The notes under the pieces: generated by a model
What the model was told of the DNA's origin: nothing
What the model saw: the letters and a program-made list of their open reading frames with translations, nothing else
The model's database searches: none
Assembly (NCBI GenBank): GCA_937981995.1
Contig: CALJNC010000022.1
Location: 1 to 41,335 of the forward strand
DNA from: an uncultured Chitinophagaceae bacterium
Lineage (GTDB): Bacteria > Bacteroidota > Bacteroidia > Chitinophagales > Chitinophagaceae
Reading direction: 5' to 3'
DNA: 41,335 nt
Program-made: the position numbers and the translations under genes
Part shown: positions 8,571 through 16,728 of the stretch, piece after piece
How positions within the stretch are numbered: position 1 is the stretch's first letter
Layout of the letters: each line of letters begins with the position of its first letter

Positions 8571-9152
8571 TTAAAGGTCCAGATACAATTCGTTTAAATT
8601 ATTCATTGAATTGATAAAACTTATGCGGGTATATTGTTTTAAGTGCTTAGGCTTCAACTTTTTTGATAAAATAATTCCTTTTTCTAAAAGTTCAGATCGT
8701 TTAGTGCCTTTGAGCAAAGGATAGCTAGGTGTGTGCCATTCTTTTCCATTATACAATGCTATGTTGCTGTAACTCGCATCGCGCAAAAGCCCTTTTTTTA
8801 CAATAAGGATTTCTTGCTCATTTTCTAAGTCCTTGGTGTGCTTAGTAATACAGCTTCTATTCTCATATTTATGAGAATAAGATATTTTTTCATCCTCAAT
8901 TAATTTGATGCTGCTTATTTTTTTTCGCTTGTATTTTACAAACTCTATTTTTTCTATTGATTGAGTATAAACGATCCGACATTTATACAGCCCGTTTAGA
9001 TTTTTTTTGGGTAATGAAATTAGCTTGCCTAAGTCAAATCTTTTTTTAATTGCAAAGTTTTTAAGCAGTGCGTATTCCATGCGCGCTTCATGGTAGGTAA
9101 GATTATGAAGTTGGCCGTTTTGGTATTTAATGGTCTCAAGCAGTTGGCACAT
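8571..9152 (-). CDS. pabC: Aminotransferase class IV, probable aminodeoxychorismate lyase
   Basis: PLP enzyme of fold type IV, here most likely 4-amino-4-deoxychorismate lyase, which releases pyruvate to give p-aminobenzoate for folate. The putative PLP lysine is K95 in the YSHKYENRS motif; the PLP phosphate-binding part is GLLRDASYSNIALY, and LLKGTKRSELLEKGI matches the family C-terminal half. At 193 residues it is shorter than E. coli PabC but similar to the compact Bacteroidota forms. Its start overlaps the pabB stop by 17 bases, which strongly supports the PabC assignment over a branched-chain or D-amino-acid aminotransferase. Many Lys residues reflect the AT-rich codon usage. Confidence 0.85.
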   Translation of the reverse strand: MCQLLETIKYQNGQLHNLTYHEARMEYALLKNFAIKKRFDLGKLISLPKKNLNGLYKCRIVYTQSIEKIEFVKYKRKKISSIKLIEDEKISYSHKYENRSCITKHTKDLENEQEILIVKKGLLRDASYSNIALYNGKEWHTPSYPLLKGTKRSELLEKGIILSKKLKPKHLKQYTRISFINSMNNLNELYLDL

Positions 9153-10098
9153 AAATCTTTTGTTTTACTTCTTCGTACTCTTTTTCTGCTTCGCTGTATT
9201 TGGTTATGCCACCGCCACTTTTATACACTAGTCCATCCTTAGTATTTTCAATAAAGCGAATAAGTACACAGCTATCTACATTTTTACCATCAAAAATACC
9301 TGCTACGCCAGTGTAAAATCCACGGTTATAGGATTCGGTATTTTTAATAATCTCAATAGTTTTCTTTTTGGGAGCACCGCTTATACTACCTGCTGGTAAT
9401 AGGTTACAGATAATGCTACCAATAGTTTTGTGGTAGTCTTCAGTTAGCTCACCTACAATTTTGGAGCTTGTTTGTAGCAAGTCACCTTTGGCAGTTTTTA
9501 CTTTGGTTACATATCTAAATTTTTGTACTTCCACATTTTTAGCTACAATGTTTAAATCATTTCTAATTAAATCTACAATCGTATAATGCTCCGCAAGTTC
9601 TTTAGGATCTTGTAATAGTTTTTCTTCTGCGTTTTTAATGCTCGCATCAATTGTACCTTTCATAGGGTTAGAACTTATGCCTCGGTAGTCAATTTTTACA
9701 AAGGTTTCAGGGCTAAAGCAAAGCCATTCATTCTTATATAGTATTTTATATTTTGAAATAGCATGATCAAAAATACCTGAAAGTGAAGCTGACGTATTAA
9801 TAGGAGTTTGAGTAGTTAAATTACATAAATAGGAGTTGCCGTATAGGATCTCTTTTCTTATGGTATCAAATTGTTTTTTGTATATTTTAAAATCAATAGG
9901 ATGTTTTTCTAATTGTATTTCTTTTCCTTGTGTATTAGCTTGTGCAAAATCAATTTTTACATCATGCTGGTCAAGTTCTTTAATAGGAATTACTTCAAAT
10001 TGTTCGCCTTTAAAGTCAACTACAAAAAAGAACGGCTCGCGTATTGCGCCTAGTGCATTCATTTTATCAGCAAGATGTTGTAAAGCAGTTGTATACAA
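9136..10098 (-). CDS. pabB: Aminodeoxychorismate synthase component I
   Basis: Chorismate-binding subunit that aminates chorismate to 4-amino-4-deoxychorismate with ammonia from PabA. The 320-residue product keeps the catalytic core of the anthranilate synthase/PabB family and lacks most of the N-terminal domain. Motifs include KGTIDAS, HYTIVDLIRNDLNIVA, LLPAGSISGAPKKKTIEII and YTGVAGIFDG, followed by SCVLIRFIE. The compact form and its overlap with pabC point to PabB rather than TrpE. It is divergent from pabA, with 36 bases between the two probable starts, so the two subunits share one short control region. Confidence 0.93.
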   Translation of the reverse strand: MYTTALQHLADKMNALGAIREPFFFVVDFKGEQFEVIPIKELDQHDVKIDFAQANTQGKEIQLEKHPIDFKIYKKQFDTIRKEILYGNSYLCNLTTQTPINTSASLSGIFDHAISKYKILYKNEWLCFSPETFVKIDYRGISSNPMKGTIDASIKNAEEKLLQDPKELAEHYTIVDLIRNDLNIVAKNVEVQKFRYVTKVKTAKGDLLQTSSKIVGELTEDYHKTIGSIICNLLPAGSISGAPKKKTIEIIKNTESYNRGFYTGVAGIFDGKNVDSCVLIRFIENTKDGLVYKSGGGITKYSEAEKEYEEVKQKIYVPTA

Positions 10099-10134
10099 AA
10101 AAGAGTAATTTCGTTGGCTAAAGTAAGAAGGCTT

Positions 10135-10704
10135 TTGAGAATATTATTCATAGATAATTATGATTCTTTTACCTATAACGTTGTAGAAATGCTACGTCAA
10201 TTAGATGAAGTTGATGTAACGATGGTTCAAAACAACGATTTAGACTCAGTTTCGATTGACGAATTTGATGGTATGATTATTTCTCCTGGCCCTGATTTGC
10301 CAGCGGCAGCAGGCGGTTTGACTGATTTTATTGCTAATCATATTCGCAACATTCCTACTTTAGGTATCTGCCTTGGGCATCAAGCCATTGCGCAACATTT
10401 TGGTGCTAAACTAGTTCAATACAAAAATCCCATGCATGGTGAAAAAACGAGATTAGATATCGTAAAAGAGAATATACTTTTTAAAAATGTGCCACAAAAA
10501 GTACAGGTAGGCTTGTATCACTCCTGGTATGTAAGCACGGATCATTTTCCGGAAGAGCTTGAATTAATTGCACAGAATGAAGAAGGAATTATCATGGCGA
10601 TACAGCATAAAACGCTTCCCATTTATGCCGTGCAGTTTCACCCAGAAAGCTATATGAGTGAGCACGGTAACGATATTTTACAAAACTTTATCCATTGCCT
10701 GTAA
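10135..10704 (+). CDS. pabA: Aminodeoxychorismate/anthranilate synthase glutamine amidotransferase subunit
   Basis: Class I glutamine amidotransferase that supplies ammonia to PabB (and possibly TrpE). I place the start at the TTG at 10135, giving MRILFIDNYDSFTYN, the family N-terminus, and 189 residues (E. coli PabA 187). A TTG at 10114 in the same frame would add seven residues and overlaps a TAATTTCG promoter-like element at 10106-10113. The catalytic triad is visible: C79 in LGICLGHQAIA, H169 and E171 in VQFHPES. The oxyanion segment reads SPGPDLPAAAGG, with Asp where Gly is common. It lies back to back with pabB, which supports a folate role. Confidence 0.92.
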   Translation: MRILFIDNYDSFTYNVVEMLRQLDEVDVTMVQNNDLDSVSIDEFDGMIISPGPDLPAAAGGLTDFIANHIRNIPTLGICLGHQAIAQHFGAKLVQYKNPMHGEKTRLDIVKENILFKNVPQKVQVGLYHSWYVSTDHFPEELELIAQNEEGIIMAIQHKTLPIYAVQFHPESYMSEHGNDILQNFIHCL

Positions 10705-10728
10705 ATTAGGGTTTACCTTCGGTACCCT

Positions 10729-12057
10729 ATGGGACTTTTTGATAGATTATTTTCTTTTACAAAAGAGGAAGAAGTAGAAATTGAACGATCCGTTTTTGGA
10801 CGGTACTCTGATAATAATAAGAGTCAATTTCAGCTAGACGAATGGACAAAATCCAAGAAGCTGTACGAAGAAAAAAAGTATAGCGATTCGATCGTACATT
10901 TTTTTACGTATTTACGTGATACCGATATGGGGAATGTTGTATTTGAAAAAAATGATGAGGTTACTACTTTTTATATACATCAAGGCAGTAAAAAAATAAA
11001 AGGTTCTATTGATCAAAACTGTTTGAAAGCAGAGGTGAGTATCGCAAAATTGAAGAAGCGCTCTGTACCCGTAATGCGTAAGTTGTTGGAGAAAAATTTC
11101 CAGTTGTATTACTCAAAGTTTTATTTAGAAGACGATAAACTAAAGCTAAAAATATATAATAACATAATTGCGGCAGCGCCAAGCAAATTGTATTATGCAC
11201 TTAAAGAATTGTGTGTGCACGCCGATCGTTTAGATGATATTTTGGTAGAAGATTTTGAGGCACTTGAGCCTGAAGGAATTGATCATATTGAAGATTGTAC
11301 GCCAGAAGAAAAACAGGTGAAGTATAATTTTTTTAAATATTGGGTAGATAAAACAATTGCAAAAATTGAAAATTTAAATACGGATACATTTACAATAGGA
11401 ATATCCTATATGATGATGAACCTAGTGTATAAGTTGGATTACTTAACCTTGCCTGAAGGCAGACTAACAGAGCGTTTGGAAGAAATTAATACAATTTTCT
11501 GGACTAATATGAAGGAGATTCCTGTAGCAACAAGGAACTATGAAATGTTGAAGAGGCTGAAAGAATTACAACAGTGGAAAGAGGAAGATGTAAAAAGACA
11601 TTTTTATAAAGCCAAGCATACGTTTTCACTTACCAAGCCTACACCCTTTGGCAATGTGGTAGAAACAATTAATAATACAATCAAAAATATGATGTGGTAT
11701 CGTGAGAATGATCATAATGATATTGCATTGGAAATGATGGAATATGCATTTGCTTATTCTCAGTTTTCGTTTAGTTTACCAAAACCAGCTACACAGCTTT
11801 TTGATATTTTAATGCATGTAAATCATAATGATTTTTATCAGGCAATGAGCTATCCTGATCGATTATATGATAGAGACACAAAGTCTTTTTATCCTGATTT
11901 AATTAAGCAACAAATTGAGGCAATTAATGAAGAACATAAAGGACGATATGAATTTTTGAAGATTGACACATCAGCTTTGGATTTTGAAAATTTACAAAGC
12001 TTCAACTTTACTTTATTATTACAAATCACCAAACTAGATTTTAGAAAAAAGAAATAA
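10729..12057 (+). CDS. Uncharacterised protein with YbjN-like (T3SS chaperone-fold) domain
   Basis: 442-residue protein without signal peptide or membrane segment, so probably cytosolic. Residues about 35-175 resemble the YbjN family (type III secretion chaperone-like fold): an N-terminal helix, strands, then a pattern like LLEKNFQLYYSKFYLEDDKL and ALKELCVHADRLDDILVEDF, where the closing AD-x-x-DD-x-L helix is typical. Residues about 195-435 look all-helical and match nothing I recognise. The gene ends 5 bases before the protease gene, whose C-terminal domain shows the same YbjN-like pattern, so the two products very likely act together. A TACCTTCG element just upstream (one mismatch to the -7 consensus) may be its promoter. 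The family call is from pattern only. Confidence 0.6.
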   Translation: MGLFDRLFSFTKEEEVEIERSVFGRYSDNNKSQFQLDEWTKSKKLYEEKKYSDSIVHFFTYLRDTDMGNVVFEKNDEVTTFYIHQGSKKIKGSIDQNCLKAEVSIAKLKKRSVPVMRKLLEKNFQLYYSKFYLEDDKLKLKIYNNIIAAAPSKLYYALKELCVHADRLDDILVEDFEALEPEGIDHIEDCTPEEKQVKYNFFKYWVDKTIAKIENLNTDTFTIGISYMMMNLVYKLDYLTLPEGRLTERLEEINTIFWTNMKEIPVATRNYEMLKRLKELQQWKEEDVKRHFYKAKHTFSLTKPTPFGNVVETINNTIKNMMWYRENDHNDIALEMMEYAFAYSQFSFSLPKPATQLFDILMHVNHNDFYQAMSYPDRLYDRDTKSFYPDLIKQQIEAINEEHKGRYEFLKIDTSALDFENLQSFNFTLLLQITKLDFRKKK

Positions 12058-12062
12058 TTGAT

Positions 12063-13163
12063 ATGGCAAGAGCAGAATTTTTAACGCAGTTTAAAAAAGG
12101 GGTGATACAAATCGCCACGCCTAATTCAACAGGTACAGGTTTCTACCTTAAGGATTATGATATGATTGTAAGTAATCATCACGTGGTAAAAGATTTTGCT
12201 CGTGTAACAATTAAAACGCAAAAATTTGGGAAGGAATTAGCCGAAGTTTTATTTGTTGATAGCAAGTTTGACTTGGCATTTATTAAGGCGCCAAATTGGG
12301 GTGAACTACCCCACTTAAACTTGGGCGATTACGAAGAGTTACATGATGGTGATCAGGTAATGGCAATTGGACATCCTTATGGTTTAAATTACTCTACCAG
12401 TAGAGGAGTGGTAAGCCGTAAAGACAGGGTAACTAATGGTTTGAAATATATACAAACTGATACAGCCATAAATCCTGGAAATAGTGGAGGTCCTTTAGTA
12501 AACATGAAGGGTGAAATCATTGGAGTAAATACTTTTATATTACGCGGTGGTGATAATCTTGGTTTTGCGTTGCCTTCGCATTATTTAAAAGAAGCGCTTG
12601 AACAATATTTGCCCAAGAAAGGAACCTATATTGAACGATGTCACTCTTGCTCCTTTATGGTAGACGCTGATAATATTGAGGATGATAAATTTTGCCCTAA
12701 TTGCGGCGTAGAAATTGATATTAGTACGGTGCAGGTAACCGATGAAGTAAAACTTACAGGTGTAGCCAAAACGATTGAAGAAATACTGCAAGACTTAAAA
12801 GTGAATGTGCAAATTGCACGTATTGGAAATAATAACTGGGAGGTACAAGAAGGAAATGCGAGTATTAAAATTCGTTTTAACCCTGAAAATTTATTTGTAA
12901 CCTGCGATGCGTTTTTATGTCAGCTGCCCAAAGAAAATATTGGAGACTTATACGAATTCCTTTTAAAAGAAAATCAAAAGATGAAGTATACACTTTTTAG
13001 TGTGCACGGAAATGATATTGTAATAGGTGCTGTATTTTATGAAACAGATATTGAGCGTACAATTGGTCAACGCATTTTTAAATCAGTTTTTGAAGAAGCT
13101 GATAAATATCAGAAGTTATTGATTGAGAAGTTCAATTGTCAGCCTAGATTAAGGGAAAGTTAG
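12063..13163 (+). CDS. Cytosolic trypsin-like serine protease with zinc ribbon and YbjN-like domain
   Basis: 366-residue protein in three parts. Residues 10-185 are a Deg/HtrA-type trypsin fold with an intact triad: H40 in SNHHVV, D70 in SKFDLAF, S141 in NPGNSGGP. Residues 193-214 form a zinc ribbon with CHSC and CPNC (C193, C196, C211, C214). Residues about 236-360 resemble the YbjN/T3SS-chaperone fold (LLKENQKMKYTLFSVHGNDI, then FEEADKYQKLLIEKF). There is no signal peptide and no PDZ domain, unlike periplasmic DegP/DegQ, so it should act in the cytosol. It sits 5 bases behind the YbjN-like gene. Substrate and trigger are unknown; proteolysis itself is well supported by the triad. Confidence 0.8.
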   Translation: MARAEFLTQFKKGVIQIATPNSTGTGFYLKDYDMIVSNHHVVKDFARVTIKTQKFGKELAEVLFVDSKFDLAFIKAPNWGELPHLNLGDYEELHDGDQVMAIGHPYGLNYSTSRGVVSRKDRVTNGLKYIQTDTAINPGNSGGPLVNMKGEIIGVNTFILRGGDNLGFALPSHYLKEALEQYLPKKGTYIERCHSCSFMVDADNIEDDKFCPNCGVEIDISTVQVTDEVKLTGVAKTIEEILQDLKVNVQIARIGNNNWEVQEGNASIKIRFNPENLFVTCDAFLCQLPKENIGDLYEFLLKENQKMKYTLFSVHGNDIVIGAVFYETDIERTIGQRIFKSVFEEADKYQKLLIEKFNCQPRLRES

Positions 13164-13168
13164 TATTA

Positions 13169-13945
13169 TCAGCACTTTGCTTCTATTACTTTCAATTTAG
13201 CACTCGTACCAAAATGCTCAATCATTTCTTGTAAAGTATAAGAATCTTCCAATTTATAATCTCCAATCTCAGTACGAACCAAACTGCTCAAATAAGCACC
13301 GCAACCTAAAACTTCGCCTATATCATTTGCCAAGGAGCGTATATAGGTACCGCTACTGCATCTTACCCTAAACGCAACTTCCGGTAACTTATCATAGTTC
13401 ATCTCTAAGGAGTGAATAGTCATAAGTCTAGGCTTTAGTTTTACTTCCTTACCTTCTCTTGCTAGTTTGTATAGTGCTTGTCCATCTTGTTTTATTGCAG
13501 AATAAGCAGGTGGTAACTGTTGAATATCTCCTATAAATTGGGTTTTTACTTTTTCAAGGTCCTCAGCTGTAATATGCTCCGTGGGGAGTTTATTTATGGG
13601 TAAGGACTCCCTATCATAAGTTGGTGTAGTAGCTCCTAGCCGAAAGGTTCCCGTATAGGTTTTATCCATACCCATAAATTCATTGATGCGTTTGGTCCAT
13701 TTGCCGGTACATACTATCATTAGGCCACTAGCCAGTGGATCTAAGGTGCCTGCGTGGCCTACCTTTATGCGTCCTTTTTTGCCTGTAAGTACTACACCTT
13801 TTGCTAGCATTTCCTCTCGAAATGCCTTATTATTTAGCCAGTTTTTTACCTGAAAAACTAGCCCAAAGCTTGTAATACCAAGGGGTTTATTAATCAATAG
13901 CATACTGCCTTCAGCATAGCGTATGTCTTTTAGGGCTTGTTTCAT
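13169..13945 (-). CDS. truB: tRNA pseudouridine-55 synthase TruB
   Basis: Makes pseudouridine 55 in the T-arm of tRNAs. I choose the ATG at 13945 (MKQALKDIRYAEG), giving 258 residues; a TTG at 13966 would add seven. Conserved parts are LLINKPLGITSF, the catalytic motif HAGTLDPLASGLMIVCTG with its Asp, TYTGTFRLGATTPTYD, PPAYSAIKQDGQALYKLAREG, and RVRCSSGTYIRSLANDIG. The gene converges on the protease gene with only 5 bases between the stop codons, so no independent terminator fits there. It is divergent from efp. Confidence 0.96.
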   Translation of the reverse strand: MKQALKDIRYAEGSMLLINKPLGITSFGLVFQVKNWLNNKAFREEMLAKGVVLTGKKGRIKVGHAGTLDPLASGLMIVCTGKWTKRINEFMGMDKTYTGTFRLGATTPTYDRESLPINKLPTEHITAEDLEKVKTQFIGDIQQLPPAYSAIKQDGQALYKLAREGKEVKLKPRLMTIHSLEMNYDKLPEVAFRVRCSSGTYIRSLANDIGEVLGCGAYLSSLVRTEIGDYKLEDSYTLQEMIEHFGTSAKLKVIEAKC

Positions 13946-14065
13946 TTTGGATGGTGAAAATAGCAATTAGCTGAGATATTTTTAATATTATTAATACCAC
14001 AATATGTAAGCTACTATTGTCAATAAACTAATGATATTTCTGTTATTTTCTTTTATCCCTATATA

Positions 14066-14096
14066 TTTCTTTAGTAATAAGAGACTATTATATTTG
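14066..14096 (+). promoter_or_regulatory. Bacteroidota-type promoter of efp
   Basis: TTTC at 14066-14069 and TATATTTG at 14089-14096, 23 bases start to start, fit the TTTG / TAnnTTTG consensus with one mismatch in the upstream box. The expected start near 14102 leaves about 20 leader bases before the efp ATG. The element probably also drives accB and accC downstream. Confidence 0.65.
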
Positions 14097-14123
14097 CTAT
14101 TCGTTCACAAATGAAAAAACAAC

Positions 14124-14696
14124 ATGGCTAGTACATCAGATATACGTACAGGACTAATAATTAAAATGGATGGCTCACTATATTCAGTAGTTGATTTTGG
14201 GCTAAATAAAACGGCAAGAGCAGCTGCTAAAGTTTGGGCTAAGCTCAAAGGAGTAGACAATAGTCGTACCATTGAGCATACTTGGAATAGTGGTGAAAAA
14301 ATTGAGGTCGTGACGGTAATGAAAAAAGAGTATCAATTTTTATACAAAGATGATACAGGTTACAACTTTATGGATACGGAAACTTTTGAGCAAATTGTAG
14401 TGCAGGAAGATATGATTAACGCACCTCAGTTTTTAAAAGACGGGCAAAATGCGCACGTATTAATAAATGGAGATACAGATAAACCAATGGGTGTAGAGTT
14501 GCCAGAAAAAATTGTTTTGGAAGTAACTTATAGCGAGCCTGGTATGAAAGGCGATACGGCTACCAAAACCCTAAAACCTGCAACAGTTGAAACTGGAGCA
14601 AAGGTGATGGTGCCTTTATTTATTAATGAAGGAGAAAAAATTAGAGTAAATACGAAATCAGGAGATTACGTAGAACGAGTAAAAGAAGAAAAATAA
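14124..14696 (+). CDS. efp: Translation elongation factor P, Arg32-type tip loop
   Basis: EF-P binds between the ribosomal P and E sites and relieves stalling at polyproline. The 190-residue protein has the normal three domains and ends with SGDYVERVKEEK, close to the family end. The KOW-like domain I tip loop, normally KPGKGPA with a modifiable Lys, here reads NKTARAAAK, placing Arg at residue 32. This resembles the NKSGRNAA loop of Pseudomonas EF-P, in which Arg32 is rhamnosylated by EarP. No modification enzyme gene (earP, epmA, epmB, ymfI) is seen in the window. The gene has its own promoter and precedes accB-accC, a common bacterial neighbourhood. Confidence 0.95.
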   Translation: MASTSDIRTGLIIKMDGSLYSVVDFGLNKTARAAAKVWAKLKGVDNSRTIEHTWNSGEKIEVVTVMKKEYQFLYKDDTGYNFMDTETFEQIVVQEDMINAPQFLKDGQNAHVLINGDTDKPMGVELPEKIVLEVTYSEPGMKGDTATKTLKPATVETGAKVMVPLFINEGEKIRVNTKSGDYVERVKEEK

Positions 14697-14760
14697 TTTT
14701 TGTCCTAAAAATTGGTTGCAAGATTGATTGGAGGGTTTGTTAAATGATAAAAAAAATAGC

Positions 14761-15369
14761 ATGGCAAAAAAAGCAAGTAAGAAAAAAGCAGTAGCAAGAA
14801 AAAAAGCACCAGCAAAAAAAGCGGTTGCAAAAAAAGCAGTAAAAAAAGTAGCTTCTAAAAAAGCAACAGTCGTTTCAAGAAGTAAACAACCAGAAAACTT
14901 TAATATTGATGAGATTACGAATTTATTAAATGCGGTAAATACGTCAGGAGTAAACGAGTTGAAGCTTGAGAAAGGAAGTTTTAAAATAACGATACGTCAA
15001 GGCGTTACCACAGCTCCTGCAGTTGTGCAAGCATCACCCATAGTACAAGCAGCGGCACCACCAGCTCCAGCACCCGCTGCGGCATCTGCACCGGCCGCAC
15101 CAGCAGCCTCGCCTGAAGCCGCCGCTGATAATTTAATTACAGTTAAGTCTCCAATGATTGGAACATTTTATAGATCTTCTAGCCCTGATAAACCACCGTT
15201 TATGAGTGTAGGAGATACTATAAAAGAAGGCGACGTACTTTGTATTGTAGAAGCAATGAAACTATTTAATGAAATAGAAAGTGAAGTAAGTGGAACAATC
15301 GTAAAAGTATTAGTAGATGATGCATCACCTGTAGAGTATGATCAACCTTTATTCTTAGTAGAACCTTAA
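14761..15369 (+). CDS. accB: Biotin carboxyl carrier protein of acetyl-CoA carboxylase with histone-like N-terminal tail
   Basis: Carries the biotin that is carboxylated by AccC and used to make malonyl-CoA. From the ATG at 14761 it has 202 residues. Residues 1-40 are a Lys/Ala-rich tail (15 Lys and one Arg in the first 35, no acidic residue) resembling histone H1-like proteins. Residues about 46-80 (NIDEITNLLNAVNTSGVNEL) form the usual BCCP N-terminal element; about 82-125 is an Ala/Pro linker; about 126-202 is the biotinyl domain with K167 in EAMKLFNE. A TTG at 14728 in frame would give a longer, unlikely start. accC follows 18 bases later. BCCPs normally begin at the NIDEI-type helix, so the tail is an addition. 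Confidence 0.93.
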   Translation: MAKKASKKKAVARKKAPAKKAVAKKAVKKVASKKATVVSRSKQPENFNIDEITNLLNAVNTSGVNELKLEKGSFKITIRQGVTTAPAVVQASPIVQAAAPPAPAPAAASAPAAPAASPEAAADNLITVKSPMIGTFYRSSSPDKPPFMSVGDTIKEGDVLCIVEAMKLFNEIESEVSGTIVKVLVDDASPVEYDQPLFLVEP

Positions 15370-15387
15370 ACCAAAACATAGTTTATT

Positions 15388-16725
15388 ATGTTTAAAAAAA
15401 TATTGATAGCCAATCGCGGCGAAATAGCGCTGCGTGTAATACGTACTTGTCGTGAGATGAGTATACCTACCGTAGCAGTTTACTCTACGGCAGATAAAGA
15501 TTCACTCCATGTAAAATTTGCCGATGAGGCAGTTTGTATAGGTAAGCCAAGTGGAGCGGATTCTTATTTAAATATTCCAAACATTATTGCAGCGGCAGAA
15601 ATCACGAATGCAGATGCTATTCATCCTGGATATGGTTTCTTGGCGGAGAATGCAAAGTTTGCTGAAATTTGTGCTCAGCATGATATTAAGTTTATTGGTC
15701 CAACGCCAGATATGATTAACTCCATGGGAGATAAAATTACGGCAAAGGAAACGATGATAAAAGCTAAAGTACCTGTAGTACCGGGTAGTGGCGGATTATT
15801 AAAAAATACCAAAGAGGCTAAAAAGTTAGCTAAGAAAATGGGCTACCCTGTAATGATTAAAGCCACAGCTGGTGGTGGAGGTAAAGGGATGCGTGTTGTT
15901 TTTAAAGAAAGCGAGCTTGAAGAAAATTATAATTCTGCCAAGCAAGAAGCTGGCGCCTCATTTAAGAATGATGGCCTATACATGGAAAAATTTGTTGAAG
16001 AGCCGCGTCACATTGAAATTCAAATAGCGGGTGATCAGCATGGAAATATTTGTCACCTTAGTGAGCGTGATTGTAGTATACAGCGTCGTCATCAAAAGTT
16101 AGTTGAAGAAAGCCCATCGCCATTTGCAACGCCTGAGTTGCGCGATGAGATGGGAGAAGCTGCTATACGTGCAGCCAAAGCAATTAATTATGAGGGTGTA
16201 GGTACGGTAGAGTTTTTGGTAGACAAGCATCGCAACTTCTACTTCATGGAAATGAATACACGTATTCAAGTAGAGCATTGCGTTACTGAAGAAGTTATCT
16301 CGAGAGATTTAATTAAAGAGCAAATTAAAATTGCTGGGGGCGTGCCGATTTCGGGTAAAAATTACATGCCAGAAGGTTATGCCATTGAGTGTCGTATCAA
16401 TGCTGAAGATCCCTATAATGATTTTAGACCTTCGCCAGGTAAGATTACCAACTTGCATACGCCAGGTGGTCAAGGTGTGCGCATAGACTCTCACATTTAT
16501 TCTGGCTATACTATCCCTCCTTATTATGATAGTATGATTTCTAAAATTATTTGTTTTGGAGAAACCCGTGAAGATGCTATCCGTACAATGCATAGAGCCT
16601 TAAGTGAGTATGTTATTGAAGGGATTAAAACAACCATTCCGTTTCATTTACAACTTATGGAAAATGAAGATTTTATAAACGGAAACTTCACTACTAAGTT
16701 TATCGAAACCTTTGAGTTGAAATAG
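15388..16725 (+). CDS. accC: Biotin carboxylase subunit of acetyl-CoA carboxylase
   Basis: ATP-grasp enzyme that carboxylates biotin on AccB with bicarbonate and ATP, the first half-reaction of fatty-acid synthesis. 445 residues, as in E. coli (449). Landmarks are [19 protein letters not shown] at the start, [11 protein letters not shown], the Gly-rich ATP lid [29 protein letters not shown], and the catalytic [12 protein letters not shown] segment with its Glu and Arg. It lies between accB and a lipoprotein gene that starts 3 bases after its stop codon. The accA and accD genes are not in this window. Confidence 0.97.
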   Translation: MFKKILIANRGEIALRVIRTCREMSIPTVAVYSTADKDSLHVKFADEAVCIGKPSGADSYLNIPNIIAAAEITNADAIHPGYGFLAENAKFAEICAQHDIKFIGPTPDMINSMGDKITAKETMIKAKVPVVPGSGGLLKNTKEAKKLAKKMGYPVMIKATAGGGGKGMRVVFKESELEENYNSAKQEAGASFKNDGLYMEKFVEEPRHIEIQIAGDQHGNICHLSERDCSIQRRHQKLVEESPSPFATPELRDEMGEAAIRAAKAINYEGVGTVEFLVDKHRNFYFMEMNTRIQVEHCVTEEVISRDLIKEQIKIAGGVPISGKNYMPEGYAIECRINAEDPYNDFRPSPGKITNLHTPGGQGVRIDSHIYSGYTIPPYYDSMISKIICFGETREDAIRTMHRALSEYVIEGIKTTIPFHLQLMENEDFINGNFTTKFIETFELK

Positions 16726-16728
16726 ATT

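Noticed and set aside
13946-13966. TTG start for truB
   Set aside because: An ATG 21 bases downstream gives a normal TruB N-terminus, and nothing supports the extra residues.
14728-14760. Upstream TTG start for accB
   Set aside because: The ATG at 14761 is a better start, and the added residues (MEGLLNDKKNS) look like leader sequence.
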